A DNA stretch of 64,000 nucleotides from Sphingopyxis alaskensis RB2256 (GTDB lineage: Bacteria > Pseudomonadota > Alphaproteobacteria > Sphingomonadales > Sphingomonadaceae). How positions within the stretch are numbered: the first letter of the stretch is position 1; every line of letters begins with the position of its first letter. Both the position numbers and the translations under genes were made by a program. Positions 46,948 through 55,993 of the stretch are shown in pieces. The notes under the pieces were generated by a model. It was not told the origin of the DNA and did no database searches. It saw nothing but the letters and a program-made list of their open reading frames with translations. Location: assembly GCF_000013985.1 (NCBI RefSeq), contig NC_008048.1:1-64000 (forward strand). The letters run 5' to 3'.

Positions 46948-46966
46948 TTTACAGCACGCCGCTCTA
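46948..46966 (-). repeat. Solo IS630-type end between convergent genes
   Basis: On the minus strand, TAGAGCGGCGTGCTGTAAA is the same as the left end seen at 30531 and 24634 apart from the last bases. It supplies the TAG stop of the MarR gene (46964-46966) and lies directly behind the proC stop. No transposase sequence is next to it. Confidence 0.65.
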
Positions 46967-47476
46967 ACCGGCCTCCTTCCCCAGCGTCGCGATGCGGCGC
47001 CGGTCGCGCGGCGGGACCAGCGCCTCGCTGACCTGCCAGAAACCCGTCACCGCCTGTTGCCCGGCATGGGTATAGGCGCGGCTCATGGCGTCGCGCAGCG
47101 CGCCGAACAGCTCGCGCTCTGCGGCGCGGCCGGCGTCGGTCAGCCGCAGTTCCTTGGCGCGGCGGTCGCGATTGCCCGGCCGCGTCGCCACCAGGCCGCG
47201 CGCTTCCAGCTCCTTCACCACGCGTCCCAGCGATTGCTTGGTGATGCCGAGCAATGCCAGCAGGTCCGAAATCGTGAGCCCCGGCTGGCGCGCGATGAAA
47301 TAGAGCGCGCGATAATGCGCGCGTCCGAGCGCCTTTTCGGCGAGCGGCGTGTCGATCGCGCGCCAAAGCGAGGCATGGGCGAAAAAAAGAAACTCGATGC
47401 CGCGGCGCACCTCTTCCTCGCGCAAGAAAAGGGCAGAGGCGGCGGGAACTTGTGAAAGAAAATTGTCATCCGGCAT
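46964..47476 (-). CDS. MarR-family transcriptional regulator
   Basis: A 170-residue winged-helix regulator starting at ATG 47476 (MPDDNFLSQVPAASALFLREEEVRRGIEFLFFAHASLW). The DNA-binding part is PGLTISDLLALLGITKQSLGRVVKELEARGLVATRPGNRDRRAKELRLTDAGR (about 62-116), with the DRR wing. It is divergent from ilvE (76 bases apart), which it may control. The last codons and the stop come from a mobile-element relic. Confidence 0.92.
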   Translation of the reverse strand: MPDDNFLSQVPAASALFLREEEVRRGIEFLFFAHASLWRAIDTPLAEKALGRAHYRALYFIARQPGLTISDLLALLGITKQSLGRVVKELEARGLVATRPGNRDRRAKELRLTDAGRAAERELFGALRDAMSRAYTHAGQQAVTGFWQVSEALVPPRDRRRIATLGKEAG

Positions 47477-47552
47477 GGTCGCTACCGTTGCGCGCCGCGC
47501 CGGTCTTTGGCAAGAGGCGCGCTCCATAAACCGCCAACAACAGGTGTTTTTG

Positions 47553-48638
47553 ATGTCCGCTCCCGCCTTCGCCCGTCTGCCCCATCCCAGTCCCGTGGCC
47601 GATGACGTACGCGCGGCGGCGATCGCCGATCCCGCGTTCGGGCGGGTGTTCACCGACCATATGGTGTCGATTCGCTATACCGAAGGGCAGGGCTGGCACG
47701 ACGCACAAGTCATGCCGCGCGGGCCGCTGACGCTCGATCCGGCGACCGCGGTGCTGCATTATGCACAGGAAATCTTCGAAGGGTTGAAGGCTTACCGGCT
47801 CGACGATGGCTCGATGGCGCTGTTCCGCGTCGAGGCCAATGCCGCGCGCTTCAACGCCAGCGCGCGCCGCATGGCGATGGCCGAGCTGCCCGAGGAGTTG
47901 TTCATTGCCGCGGTAAAGGAAGCCGTCGCCGCCGACGCGCACTGGTTCCCGCCGGTCGATGGCGGCGCGCTTTATCTGCGCCCTTTCATGTTTGCGAGCG
48001 AGGTGTTCCTGGGCGTCAAGCCCGCGTCCGAATATCAGTTCCTCGTCATCACCTCGCCCGTCGGCAATTATTTCAAGTCGAGCGCCCCCGCGATCTCGCT
48101 CTGGGTGTCGGAGGATTATACCCGCGCCGCGCCGGGCGGGACGGGGGCGGCGAAATGCGGCGGCAATTATGCCGCGAGCCTGATCGCGCAGCGCGAAGCC
48201 ATCGCCAAGGGTCACGATCAGGTCGTTTTCCTCGACGCCGCCGAGCATCGCTGGATCGAGGAACTGGGCGGCATGAACATGTTCTTCGTCTTTGATGACG
48301 GCAGCCTCGTCACCCCGCCGCTCACCGGCACGATCCTGCCCGGCATCACCCGCGACGCGATCATCACGCTCGCGCATGACGCGGGCCTCACGGTGCGCGA
48401 GGAAGCCTATGCGATCGACCAGTGGCAGGCCGATGCGGAGAGCGGCAGACTAACCGAAAGCTTTGCCTGCGGCACCGCGGCAGTGGTTACGCCGGTCGGC
48501 AAGGTGACGCGCGGGGAGAAGAGCTTCACCATCGGCGCGGGTGGTCAAGGCCAGGTCACCGAAATGCTGAAAGCGAGGCTCGTCGATATCCAGCGCGGCC
48601 GCGCCGCCGACCCCCATGGCTGGGTGACGCGGATCTGA
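47553..48638 (+). CDS. ilvE: Branched-chain-amino-acid aminotransferase
   Basis: A 361-residue fold-type IV PLP enzyme making Val, Leu and Ile from their keto acids. Visible motifs are TAVLHYAQEIFEGLKAYRLDDGS (about 60-82), ALYLRPFMFASEVFLGVKP, GTGAAKCGGNYAASLIAQ with the Schiff-base lysine, and EELGGMNMFFVF with SFACGTAAVVTPVG near the end. The start is ATG 47553. It is next to tRNA-Gln. Confidence 0.95.
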   Translation: MSAPAFARLPHPSPVADDVRAAAIADPAFGRVFTDHMVSIRYTEGQGWHDAQVMPRGPLTLDPATAVLHYAQEIFEGLKAYRLDDGSMALFRVEANAARFNASARRMAMAELPEELFIAAVKEAVAADAHWFPPVDGGALYLRPFMFASEVFLGVKPASEYQFLVITSPVGNYFKSSAPAISLWVSEDYTRAAPGGTGAAKCGGNYAASLIAQREAIAKGHDQVVFLDAAEHRWIEELGGMNMFFVFDDGSLVTPPLTGTILPGITRDAIITLAHDAGLTVREEAYAIDQWQADAESGRLTESFACGTAAVVTPVGKVTRGEKSFTIGAGGQGQVTEMLKARLVDIQRGRAADPHGWVTRI

Positions 48639-48695
48639 CGCGCGCCGCCTTGCCATTGATGGCGCGGACGCTATAGACGCGCTCGCACCGGCCGT

Positions 48696-48770
48696 TGGGG
48701 CGTAGCCAAGCGGTAAGGCAGCGGTTTTTGGTACCGCCATGCGCAGGTTCGAATCCTGCCGCCCCAGCCA
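48696..48770 (+). tRNA. tRNA-Gln (anticodon TTG)
   Basis: The 75-base sequence folds as a cloverleaf. The acceptor stem TGGGGCG pairs with CGCCCCA, the D arm lies around AGCCAAGCGGTAAGGCA, the anticodon stem is GCGGT/ACCGC with loop TTTTGGT and anticodon TTG at 48728-48730, and the T arm is GCAGG TTCGAAT CCTGC. The discriminator G is followed by an encoded CCA. Its 3' end is the likely attachment site of the adjoining island. Confidence 0.97.
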
Positions 48771-48883
48771 GCCGGTGCTGTGCCTCAGCCAAGGGACGGA
48801 AAACCCCAGGTTTCTCCCTTAACTGAGCAAGGCCGACCATCGCAGTGGCATCAATTGCTACCAGTGGGTGGAGCCAGTGCCTG

Positions 48884-50962
48884 ATGCCAGCAATCGAAAA
48901 TGTGAACCGTCGCGGGGCCACCTACTGGTGGCGTCGCCGGGTGCGCTTCGTTGGACGGCTTGAACGTCCTATAACCATCGTAACAACGGTCAGCCTTTTG
49001 ACGAAGGACCAGTCGGTCGCGCGACGGCGCGCGGTCGCGATGACCAGCCGAAGCGAGGTTGTGCGAATGAGCTTATACGAACGGATCGAGCAGGAAGGAC
49101 TGACCAGCGAGCAGGTGAACCATCTCTTTCGAGAGGAGATGGTGCGGTATCGCAACATGCTGGCGCATCAGTTGGCGGTGATCGAGAAGGACGGTGAGGG
49201 CAATGTCACCGCTCGCTTCCACCAGATGCTCTCGATCTATGCAGCGTTTAACGGCGATTTCATCGCAAATGGCTTCGACGACTATATGGGCATCGATTAC
49301 ATCGGGTCATTCGACAAGCGCTTTCCGTCGCTGGACGAAGAGGCCCGCGCCAATCTTTATGCGATGCTTTCCCAAGCCGGCGATGTTCCCGGCAATTTGC
49401 TGAATGAGGCAAAGGCATTGCTGGAGCGGCTCGGCATCGAGCCAGCGGCTGACCGAATCGAAATTGCCCGGCAGGTCATGTGTGGGGCACGGTTGACGGC
49501 CGCGGCAACCTACGACAGCCCCGAGGTTCGGGCGATCGAACACAGCTTGGCGCTGATGAACGCGCTCGGGCGAGCGCCTCTGCAGACTTCGATGCCTCCC
49601 CCGATCTCCGCCCCTGCGCCTCCAAACGCGTGGAACGCCAGCACCATTGTGCCTGCGTCAGCGTCGACACTCACCGATGTGCAGACCCATTATGCCACCC
49701 TTAGCCCGGTGCAGGCAGTAGAAAAATATATGGAGCTGAAACCAAAGGCGCGCGGACGGGAAGATGCGCCGGTCCTGGCCGAGGGTGCGAACCCCAAAAA
49801 GCGCAAGTCGCAGCCGAAGGTCTGGGGCGCCAGCCAGAAGCGCCAGTTCAAGGCCGCGCCCTTTCTGTTCGGCAAGTCAAATAATGGCAAGGCCATGGCA
49901 GCAACATGCCAGGAAGACCTGAACCAGTTTTACGACCTGTTGAACCGGTTACCGTCGTCGCATCATAAGTCGCCTCGACACGAAGCGATGTCGCTGGAGG
50001 AAATTTGCAGCGAGGCGCTCGATCGTCTTACTGAAGAAGAGGAGCGCGGCGAAGAAATCTCGTTCGCGATTGGCCTCGACGTAGGAACCATCAATCGTCA
50101 TTTCGCCAACCTCAAGAGATTGTGTGCGTGGCTTGCGACGAAAACGCCAATGGCGCCTCTCGATTTTTCAGATTTTATCCTCGATGAGGACGACAGGGAC
50201 GAGCGCGACGAGCGCGACCCCTATACGATTGCGCAGGGTGAAGAATTGTTTCGTCTCGGCATCTGGACCGGCGGTACGGGCGTCGATTTGCCTCAGCGTT
50301 TGTCCGTGACGCCGGGAGGCTCGATTTGGCACGACGCAGCCTATTGGGTCATGCCGCTGGTCTGGTATTCAGGTATGCGGCGCGAGGAAGCTTGTAAGCT
50401 TTTGGTCGATGATATCGGCGAAGAAGACGGTATCTTTTTTGTCAACATCAGGAAAACTTCTGCGGGCGGCGTCAAGAACGCGACCAGCGTTCGTAAGATT
50501 CCTGTTTGCGAAGAGCTGCGTCGCTTGGGCTTCATGCATTATGTCCAAGCCATGAAGGAAGCTGGCGAGCAGTACCTCTTTCCAGAAATCCAACCCGGTC
50601 GCACAGGGCGTGCGCTGGGAGATGTATTTTTCAAAAATATATGGCTTCACATTAAGCCACGTCTGAAACTCGTAAAGCCGGGACAGGCGGTTCACAGCGG
50701 TCGGCATATGGTCAGCACTGAATTGAAGATGTTGCAGACATTCGAAGAATTTCGGTCGGATCTTCTCGGTCAGAAGCATGGCGGCGAAAATGCCAACCGA
50801 TACGCGAGCGCCACACGCCTCCAGATCCTGCTTGATGTCGTGAACCAGATACCCAAAGTGACCGCCCATCTGCAAGATACCGTAGAAATCCGGTTGCTAC
50901 CCGTTTGCATGCGCGGCGCGCGGCCAACTCGCGAGAGCGCCGGGCGGCGCAAGCGCGGTTGA
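48884..50962 (+). CDS. Tyrosine-type site-specific integrase
   Basis: A 692-residue recombinase from ATG 48884 (MPAIENVNRRGATYWWRRRVRF; the Arg-rich N-terminus is typical of DUF6538-like integrases). The catalytic domain has Arg in WYSGMRREEACKLLV (about residue 499), a Lys candidate in KTSAGGVKNATSVRKIPV, HSGRH at 604-608 (His, Arg, His) and the nucleophile Tyr at about 640 (ENANRYASA). It is long, with a mostly helical central part. It lies 114 bases behind tRNA-Gln and probably integrates the island there. Confidence 0.9.
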   Translation: MPAIENVNRRGATYWWRRRVRFVGRLERPITIVTTVSLLTKDQSVARRRAVAMTSRSEVVRMSLYERIEQEGLTSEQVNHLFREEMVRYRNMLAHQLAVIEKDGEGNVTARFHQMLSIYAAFNGDFIANGFDDYMGIDYIGSFDKRFPSLDEEARANLYAMLSQAGDVPGNLLNEAKALLERLGIEPAADRIEIARQVMCGARLTAAATYDSPEVRAIEHSLALMNALGRAPLQTSMPPPISAPAPPNAWNASTIVPASASTLTDVQTHYATLSPVQAVEKYMELKPKARGREDAPVLAEGANPKKRKSQPKVWGASQKRQFKAAPFLFGKSNNGKAMAATCQEDLNQFYDLLNRLPSSHHKSPRHEAMSLEEICSEALDRLTEEEERGEEISFAIGLDVGTINRHFANLKRLCAWLATKTPMAPLDFSDFILDEDDRDERDERDPYTIAQGEELFRLGIWTGGTGVDLPQRLSVTPGGSIWHDAAYWVMPLVWYSGMRREEACKLLVDDIGEEDGIFFVNIRKTSAGGVKNATSVRKIPVCEELRRLGFMHYVQAMKEAGEQYLFPEIQPGRTGRALGDVFFKNIWLHIKPRLKLVKPGQAVHSGRHMVSTELKMLQTFEEFRSDLLGQKHGGENANRYASATRLQILLDVVNQIPKVTAHLQDTVEIRLLPVCMRGARPTRESAGRRKRG

Positions 50963-51176
50963 CACCATGTCGGACTAAATATCGAATAGTCGCTGGGTGG
51001 CTAAGCCATCGTTTACGGCTGCTATGCGCCCGGATTGCGCCATTTAGCGACTCCTTGGGCGATCCCGAAAGCCGCCGTTCGTTCAGTGGCCGAATCCAAT
51101 TTACCTACTCTGACAACTGGCCCATCATGGTTCGATCTCTCTAATAGCGACCGGCATCTTGGCCTCATCGCCAGAA
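50963..51176. other. Gene-free stretch between integrase and SbcC-like gene
   Basis: A relatively AT-rich segment of 214 bases between the convergent integrase and SMC-like genes. No reading frame with family resemblance and no clear hairpin is visible. Confidence 0.5.
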
Positions 51177-54100
51177 TTACGCAGCTGCGATGACGGCTAT
51201 TTCAGCGTCAAGCCGATGCAACGTGAAGCCATCGTCGCCGAGTGTCCTCCGCGCCAAATCGACGATATGTTCGTGGTGCGTGAAGACAATGACCTGAGTC
51301 CGTCTCGAAATCGCTCCCAATGCGCTCAACATGGACGCCGACCTCGGCTCGTCGGCAGTTATCAGGATGTCGTCGCAGATGAAGGGCATTCCCCCTGCCG
51401 CGCGCTCGTCGATTGAAGCCAGGCGCAGCGCCAGATAGAGCTGATCCCGCGTTCCTTCGGACATCCCATCGACCCCAACGCGCTCCCCGCCCTGCCGCAG
51501 GCCAACCATTCTGGGCTGATCGTCTGCACCATAGTCAAGGCCGAGCCCAGCGAAAGATCCATGGGTCATCTCCTGAAACAACGACCCTGCGCGAGCGATC
51601 AGTGGCCCCTGGCTTTCCGCTCGATGCTTGCCGATCAGCCAGCGCAGCATGGCGGCTGTCGCGGCGGCGCCGACGTGGCGCTCGGCCGCGTCGAGCAGCG
51701 CCGCTTCAATTTCCTTTACGCGCTGCTGCGCATCCGCTGCCAAGGTTTCGGTTGCTGCATTGTCGTGCGCAAGTTCGGATTCGCGAAGCACCTTCCCGAT
51801 TGCCTCGCGCTCGGCCCCTATTTCATGCTGCCGGTCCGCAATCGCCTCCAGCTCGGCAGTTGCTTCGTCCGCACCGATCACGGCGACGTCGGCAGTCAAC
51901 TCCTCGACGCTCCTGCCGCCGCTAATCTCTACAAGATCGTTCAACGCGGTTTGCCGCGCAGTGCCCAGCGCAATCGAATGCGTGCTCGTCGCGATGGCTG
52001 GCAGCAATGCCGCCTCCTCGGTGATATCGCCTATGCCGAGCAGCTCTGCGACGACCGCGTTTGCCGCGGCCGCGCGCGCCTCGGATTCCTGAATTCCGGC
52101 CTGTGCCGCGATAATATCCTCGCGGGCTCGCTCAACCTTTAGTTTTTCGGCAAGCCCGGCCTTTAGCGTCAGTGTCAGCGCGTGCACGTCCTCCGAATGG
52201 CGGGTAGGCGCGTCATGTCCAACCGCGGCAAAAAGAGTGTTGGCATCCGCCTCGAACGCGTCGATATCCTTTTTCATTCCGTTGATCTGGCGCCGCAGCC
52301 CGTCCGCCGTGGCGATTTCGGCAGCGACGGCTTCGGTCGCTTCGATTGCATCGGAAATCGCGGGGTCGCCGGCGTCCTCGAGCAATCCGGCTTCGACCAT
52401 CAAAGCGCCACGGTCCTCGTCGAGGACGGCACCGCGCGAAACAATCTCGCGCTCCTCCCGCGCCAGCTCGTCAAGCGTTGTTGCTACACCCGCCATCACA
52501 ACATTGGCGGCCGCACGCAGCCTGTCCGCCACCTCCAGCGCCGATAGACGCGCTTTGGCGGCACGCACGGCGTCCGCCAACTCCATCTCTGCCTCGATTT
52601 GAAATCCTGCCGCGGACGAGATCTGCGCTAATTTAGTCAGCGCCGCGGCCGCAGTTGCTTTGAGCCGGTCGAGGCCAGTCTTTGCGGCGGCCTGTTCCTC
52701 AAAGGCCTCGAGCACGCGCTCACGGCTCGCTCGCCACGCCGCGAGCGCCGCCGGCGGGAGCACGAGGCCGAGCGGTGCCAGCAGGCTCGCCCAATCTGCT
52801 TTAGCCTCCTCTAAGGCCGCTTCGGCCTCTTCGACGAGGAGCCGATTGGCTTGGTGAAACGCGTCGGCTTCGGCCGAAGTGGTGCGGGCAAGCAGAAGTT
52901 CAGCGATACGATCTGCTTCCGCGTCGCGCCGATCGGCGACTGCGTCCGCGCGCTCGACTGCGAGAGACAGCGCGACTCCGGCATCCTCGTCACCGGGCTC
53001 GCGCGGCCGGGCGAGGCGTCCCCGGACATCCTCTACGGCACTGTCGCGTAGCTCGCGCGCCGCGAGAACGGCTTCTGGTGTTGGGAGATCCCCCGCAGCC
53101 GACAAGCCGGCAAGGCGCGCCGTCGCTTTGACGCTGGCTTCGCTCGAGTTGGAAATGGCCAACTTGGCCTGGGCCAGTTGCGCGTTGGCAACTTCAATCC
53201 GGGCCTGATGTTCGCTAACTACAACATCCACGGGCAAGGACATCGTTCCGAGCCCGTCAATTTCTCCCGCCCAAGGGGAAAGACTGGCGCGCTCGATCTG
53301 CATTCGGCGCTCTGCCCGGATCAACCGTTCTTCTGCACTCGTCACCCGCTCCGCGAAGTCAGCGGGGACCGCAGTAATTGCATCCGTCAGCCCGGCCAGC
53401 TCGATGGGGGGCGGCAATGCTGCTAGGTCGGTTTCCGCCTTGGCTTTGGCCAGTGCCGCTTCACTCAGGGCCAAGCTCAGGCGGACGCGCCGCTCCGCCA
53501 GCGCGCGTCGGTCTTGCAGATACTCGCGTGCGCGCTTGCGCCATCCCGCCGATGGCAAAGCGGCACCAGCCGGTAAGCGCGCCTCGGAGCGGGCGGTTTC
53601 GATACGCGCCTCGGACCGCTCAAGCTCGCCGGTTCGGCGCGCGATATCCGCCACTGCCTTTTCGACCACAGGCCGTCGTTCCTCAAGTGCTTCGGCCCGC
53701 TCCCGTTCAGCAAGCAGCAGCTCGGGAAGTGTGATTGACGACAAGACATTCTTTGCCCTGTCCAACTGGATGCTATGCTGATTCTGGAGTTCCTGCGCCG
53801 TATTGCGATTTGCGATGGCTGCATTGAGCCGGGATGCGGCATCGGCGGGAAATAGCTTGATGTCGCCCAACGCCTCGAGTTCGGCGTCGATTTCGCCAAT
53901 GCGCGCCAAAGGCGCCCGCGCCCGATTGGTCCTTTCTAGTGCAGCGGCCCGTGTCGCAAGCTCGCGACTTTCAACCTGCAATTCGGATCGTTGTTCACCA
54001 GCTCGTCGCTCGGCGGCGATAATCGCACTCCACGCGCTGTCCGTCAGCGCCGACGAACGGACAATCGCCTGGGCTTCGCCCCGCTCTCGCATCAGCCGGT

Positions 54101-54644
54101 TGACGGGTGGAATCTGGGCGTTGGGCTTGAAGAGTTCGCCCGCAACCCGTTCGAGGCGGGCCAACTCCGCACCGACAACACTCAGCCCGCTGCCGGCCTC
54201 GAGAACAAGGCGCGCAGCGTCGTCTTTGCCCTCCAGAATCGCAAGGCCGCCGGACCGGAGTTTCTGGTGATCGAGACCGTACATTCGCTCGAAAGTCGTC
54301 CGGTCTATCCCGCCGAGAAAAGGAACCAGGATGTCCTCGGGGAGCGCAGTTCCGTCGGTGGCAAGCAGGGTGTTGCGGCTACCCTTGCGGCGAGTGATCT
54401 CTACCACACTGCCTTGATGCTCCAGAACCGCGCGAATGCGAAGCTCTCCATAGTCAAAGCGCCAGCCTTGCGCCGTTTGCGCATGAATTCCGAACAGCAG
54501 ATCGCCAATTGCCTCTAGCATGGTCGACTTGCCGGCCTCGTTGGGCCCCATGACGAGATGAAGATCCGGCCGCCCCGGCCCGAACGTGACGACGCGATCC
54601 GCAAAACCGCCATAGCGGACCAGATCGAGCAGCTGGAATCGCAT
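51177..54644 (-). CDS. Rad50/SbcC-like (YhaN-type) ATPase
   Basis: A 1155-residue SMC-like protein. The N-terminal half-ATPase MRFQLLDLVRYGGFADRVVTFGPGRPDLHLVMGPNEAGKSTMLEAIGDLLFG carries Walker A GPNEAGKST (33-41). Long coiled-coil arms (about 180-480 and 560-1000) follow. The C-terminal half-site has the ABC signature MSEGTRDQLYLALRLASI and Walker B PFICDDILI, then TADEPRSASMLSALGAISRRTQVIVFTHHEHI. The AAG variant of Walker A is that of the YhaN/AAA_27 group. It overlaps the phosphoesterase gene by one base, so the two probably form an Mre11-Rad50-like nuclease complex acting on DNA ends. Confidence 0.88.
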   Translation of the reverse strand: MRFQLLDLVRYGGFADRVVTFGPGRPDLHLVMGPNEAGKSTMLEAIGDLLFGIHAQTAQGWRFDYGELRIRAVLEHQGSVVEITRRKGSRNTLLATDGTALPEDILVPFLGGIDRTTFERMYGLDHQKLRSGGLAILEGKDDAARLVLEAGSGLSVVGAELARLERVAGELFKPNAQIPPVNRLMRERGEAQAIVRSSALTDSAWSAIIAAERRAGEQRSELQVESRELATRAAALERTNRARAPLARIGEIDAELEALGDIKLFPADAASRLNAAIANRNTAQELQNQHSIQLDRAKNVLSSITLPELLLAERERAEALEERRPVVEKAVADIARRTGELERSEARIETARSEARLPAGAALPSAGWRKRAREYLQDRRALAERRVRLSLALSEAALAKAKAETDLAALPPPIELAGLTDAITAVPADFAERVTSAEERLIRAERRMQIERASLSPWAGEIDGLGTMSLPVDVVVSEHQARIEVANAQLAQAKLAISNSSEASVKATARLAGLSAAGDLPTPEAVLAARELRDSAVEDVRGRLARPREPGDEDAGVALSLAVERADAVADRRDAEADRIAELLLARTTSAEADAFHQANRLLVEEAEAALEEAKADWASLLAPLGLVLPPAALAAWRASRERVLEAFEEQAAAKTGLDRLKATAAAALTKLAQISSAAGFQIEAEMELADAVRAAKARLSALEVADRLRAAANVVMAGVATTLDELAREEREIVSRGAVLDEDRGALMVEAGLLEDAGDPAISDAIEATEAVAAEIATADGLRRQINGMKKDIDAFEADANTLFAAVGHDAPTRHSEDVHALTLTLKAGLAEKLKVERAREDIIAAQAGIQESEARAAAANAVVAELLGIGDITEEAALLPAIATSTHSIALGTARQTALNDLVEISGGRSVEELTADVAVIGADEATAELEAIADRQHEIGAEREAIGKVLRESELAHDNAATETLAADAQQRVKEIEAALLDAAERHVGAAATAAMLRWLIGKHRAESQGPLIARAGSLFQEMTHGSFAGLGLDYGADDQPRMVGLRQGGERVGVDGMSEGTRDQLYLALRLASIDERAAGGMPFICDDILITADEPRSASMLSALGAISRRTQVIVFTHHEHIVDLARRTLGDDGFTLHRLDAEIAVIAAA

Positions 54645-55894
54645 CAGGCATCTACGCTTAGCGAAGCTTCGACGGCTCGCTTTGCCGCCGCGAGCAGGGA
54701 GTTACCATCCCGCGCGCTTGCTGCGGCCAATAGCGGTGCAAGATCCGCATCAATCGTGCCAGCAGGCATCTTGCCGACAAGCGGCGCGACCGCATCCTCC
54801 ACCGCGCGCAGACAATCCGGATCGGCCAATGCGCCATTCAGCAGTTCGATCAACTCAGGCGGAAGCCCCCGAGTAGCGGCGTCTTCACTGCTTTCAACCT
54901 TAACCCTTTCGATCCACAAACTCTCCGACACGGTCATGGCGCGCGCGCCGACTTCCGCGTTAAACCAATCCGGATCGGCGAGCAGTTTGTTTTGGAGGCC
55001 GCCAGAGGTCTTCACGTGAAGGCGTACCGCCGTCGGTCGGTCGCCCGCGCCTGCGATGGCTTCTTGGAGCACACCGCCGATGCCGGAGAGAAGCTCGTGC
55101 ATGTCGCTCGCCTGTCGCCCGTCGAACTCCGGCCGAGCCCATCGCACTTCGTCACACGCGCGGTGTTCGACCGACCGCACGACGCCTTCCTCCACTCGAA
55201 CCACCATGGCACCCTTGACGCCGGTCTCCCTGACATTCCGGCCCTGGGTATTGCCTGGATAAACGATGTGCGGATGCTCGGAGCGGATTGATGCATCATG
55301 GACATGGCCAAGCGCCCAATAGTCATGTCCCGACGCCACGAGCTCGCCGACGGAGCAGGGCGCGTAGCGCGCATGATCCGGATGCCCTTCAAGCGCGGTG
55401 TGAAGCACCGCCAAGTTGAACATCCCGGTGACCGGCGGACAATATTCAGCTGCGATATTCTCGAGGGTCGCTACATCCTTGTAGCTTCGGCCGTGCAGCG
55501 CGACTCCGAGATCCTCGAACAGGACGGTCTCGCACTTCCGATTGGAGAATCCGAAAACGCCTTCCGGCATGGTCAAATGGCGGGTAATCCGGCTTTCGGC
55601 ATCATGATTTCCGAAGGCGATGGCGACGCGAATGCCCGCTCGCGACAGCCGCGCAAACTGGGAAACCGCAAACTGCCCGGTCGACTGATCCTTCCAGGTG
55701 CCGTCGTAGAGGTCGCCTGCGACGACGACAAATGCGGCCCCCTCCGCGATGGCCAGATCGACGACATTCGCAAGGGCGCGCCGGGTCGCGTTGAGGGCCA
55801 GACCGCTAAAGGCTTTGTCCCGCTTCGCCAATCCGCCAAGCGGGCTGTCGAGATGAACATCGGCCGCGTGAACGAAAGTAAAGGTTCCTGTCAT
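54644..55894 (-). CDS. Mre11/SbcD-like metallophosphoesterase
   Basis: The 416-residue calcineurin-like phosphoesterase starts at ATG 55894 (MTGTFTFVHAADVHLDSPLGGLAKRD). Metal-binding motifs are all present: DVHLD (motif I, 12-16), VVAGDLYDG (II), AFGNHDAES (III), AVLHTALEG (IV) and LGHVHDASI (V, GHxH). A C-terminal extension (about 280-416) is likely the partner-binding region. It overlaps the Rad50-like gene downstream. Similar pairs in bacteria (YhaO/YhaN, SbcDC) cut double-stranded DNA ends and hairpins. Confidence 0.9.
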   Translation of the reverse strand: MTGTFTFVHAADVHLDSPLGGLAKRDKAFSGLALNATRRALANVVDLAIAEGAAFVVVAGDLYDGTWKDQSTGQFAVSQFARLSRAGIRVAIAFGNHDAESRITRHLTMPEGVFGFSNRKCETVLFEDLGVALHGRSYKDVATLENIAAEYCPPVTGMFNLAVLHTALEGHPDHARYAPCSVGELVASGHDYWALGHVHDASIRSEHPHIVYPGNTQGRNVRETGVKGAMVVRVEEGVVRSVEHRACDEVRWARPEFDGRQASDMHELLSGIGGVLQEAIAGAGDRPTAVRLHVKTSGGLQNKLLADPDWFNAEVGARAMTVSESLWIERVKVESSEDAATRGLPPELIELLNGALADPDCLRAVEDAVAPLVGKMPAGTIDADLAPLLAAASARDGNSLLAAAKRAVEASLSVDA

Positions 55895-55993
55895 TTTTTT
55901 GAACTTCTTCAATATTGCGGAGGTCTTATCATCGATTCATACATCTTAGTCAGGATCTCCACTTCTAGATAGCGGCCCGTCCTTCGGACCATA

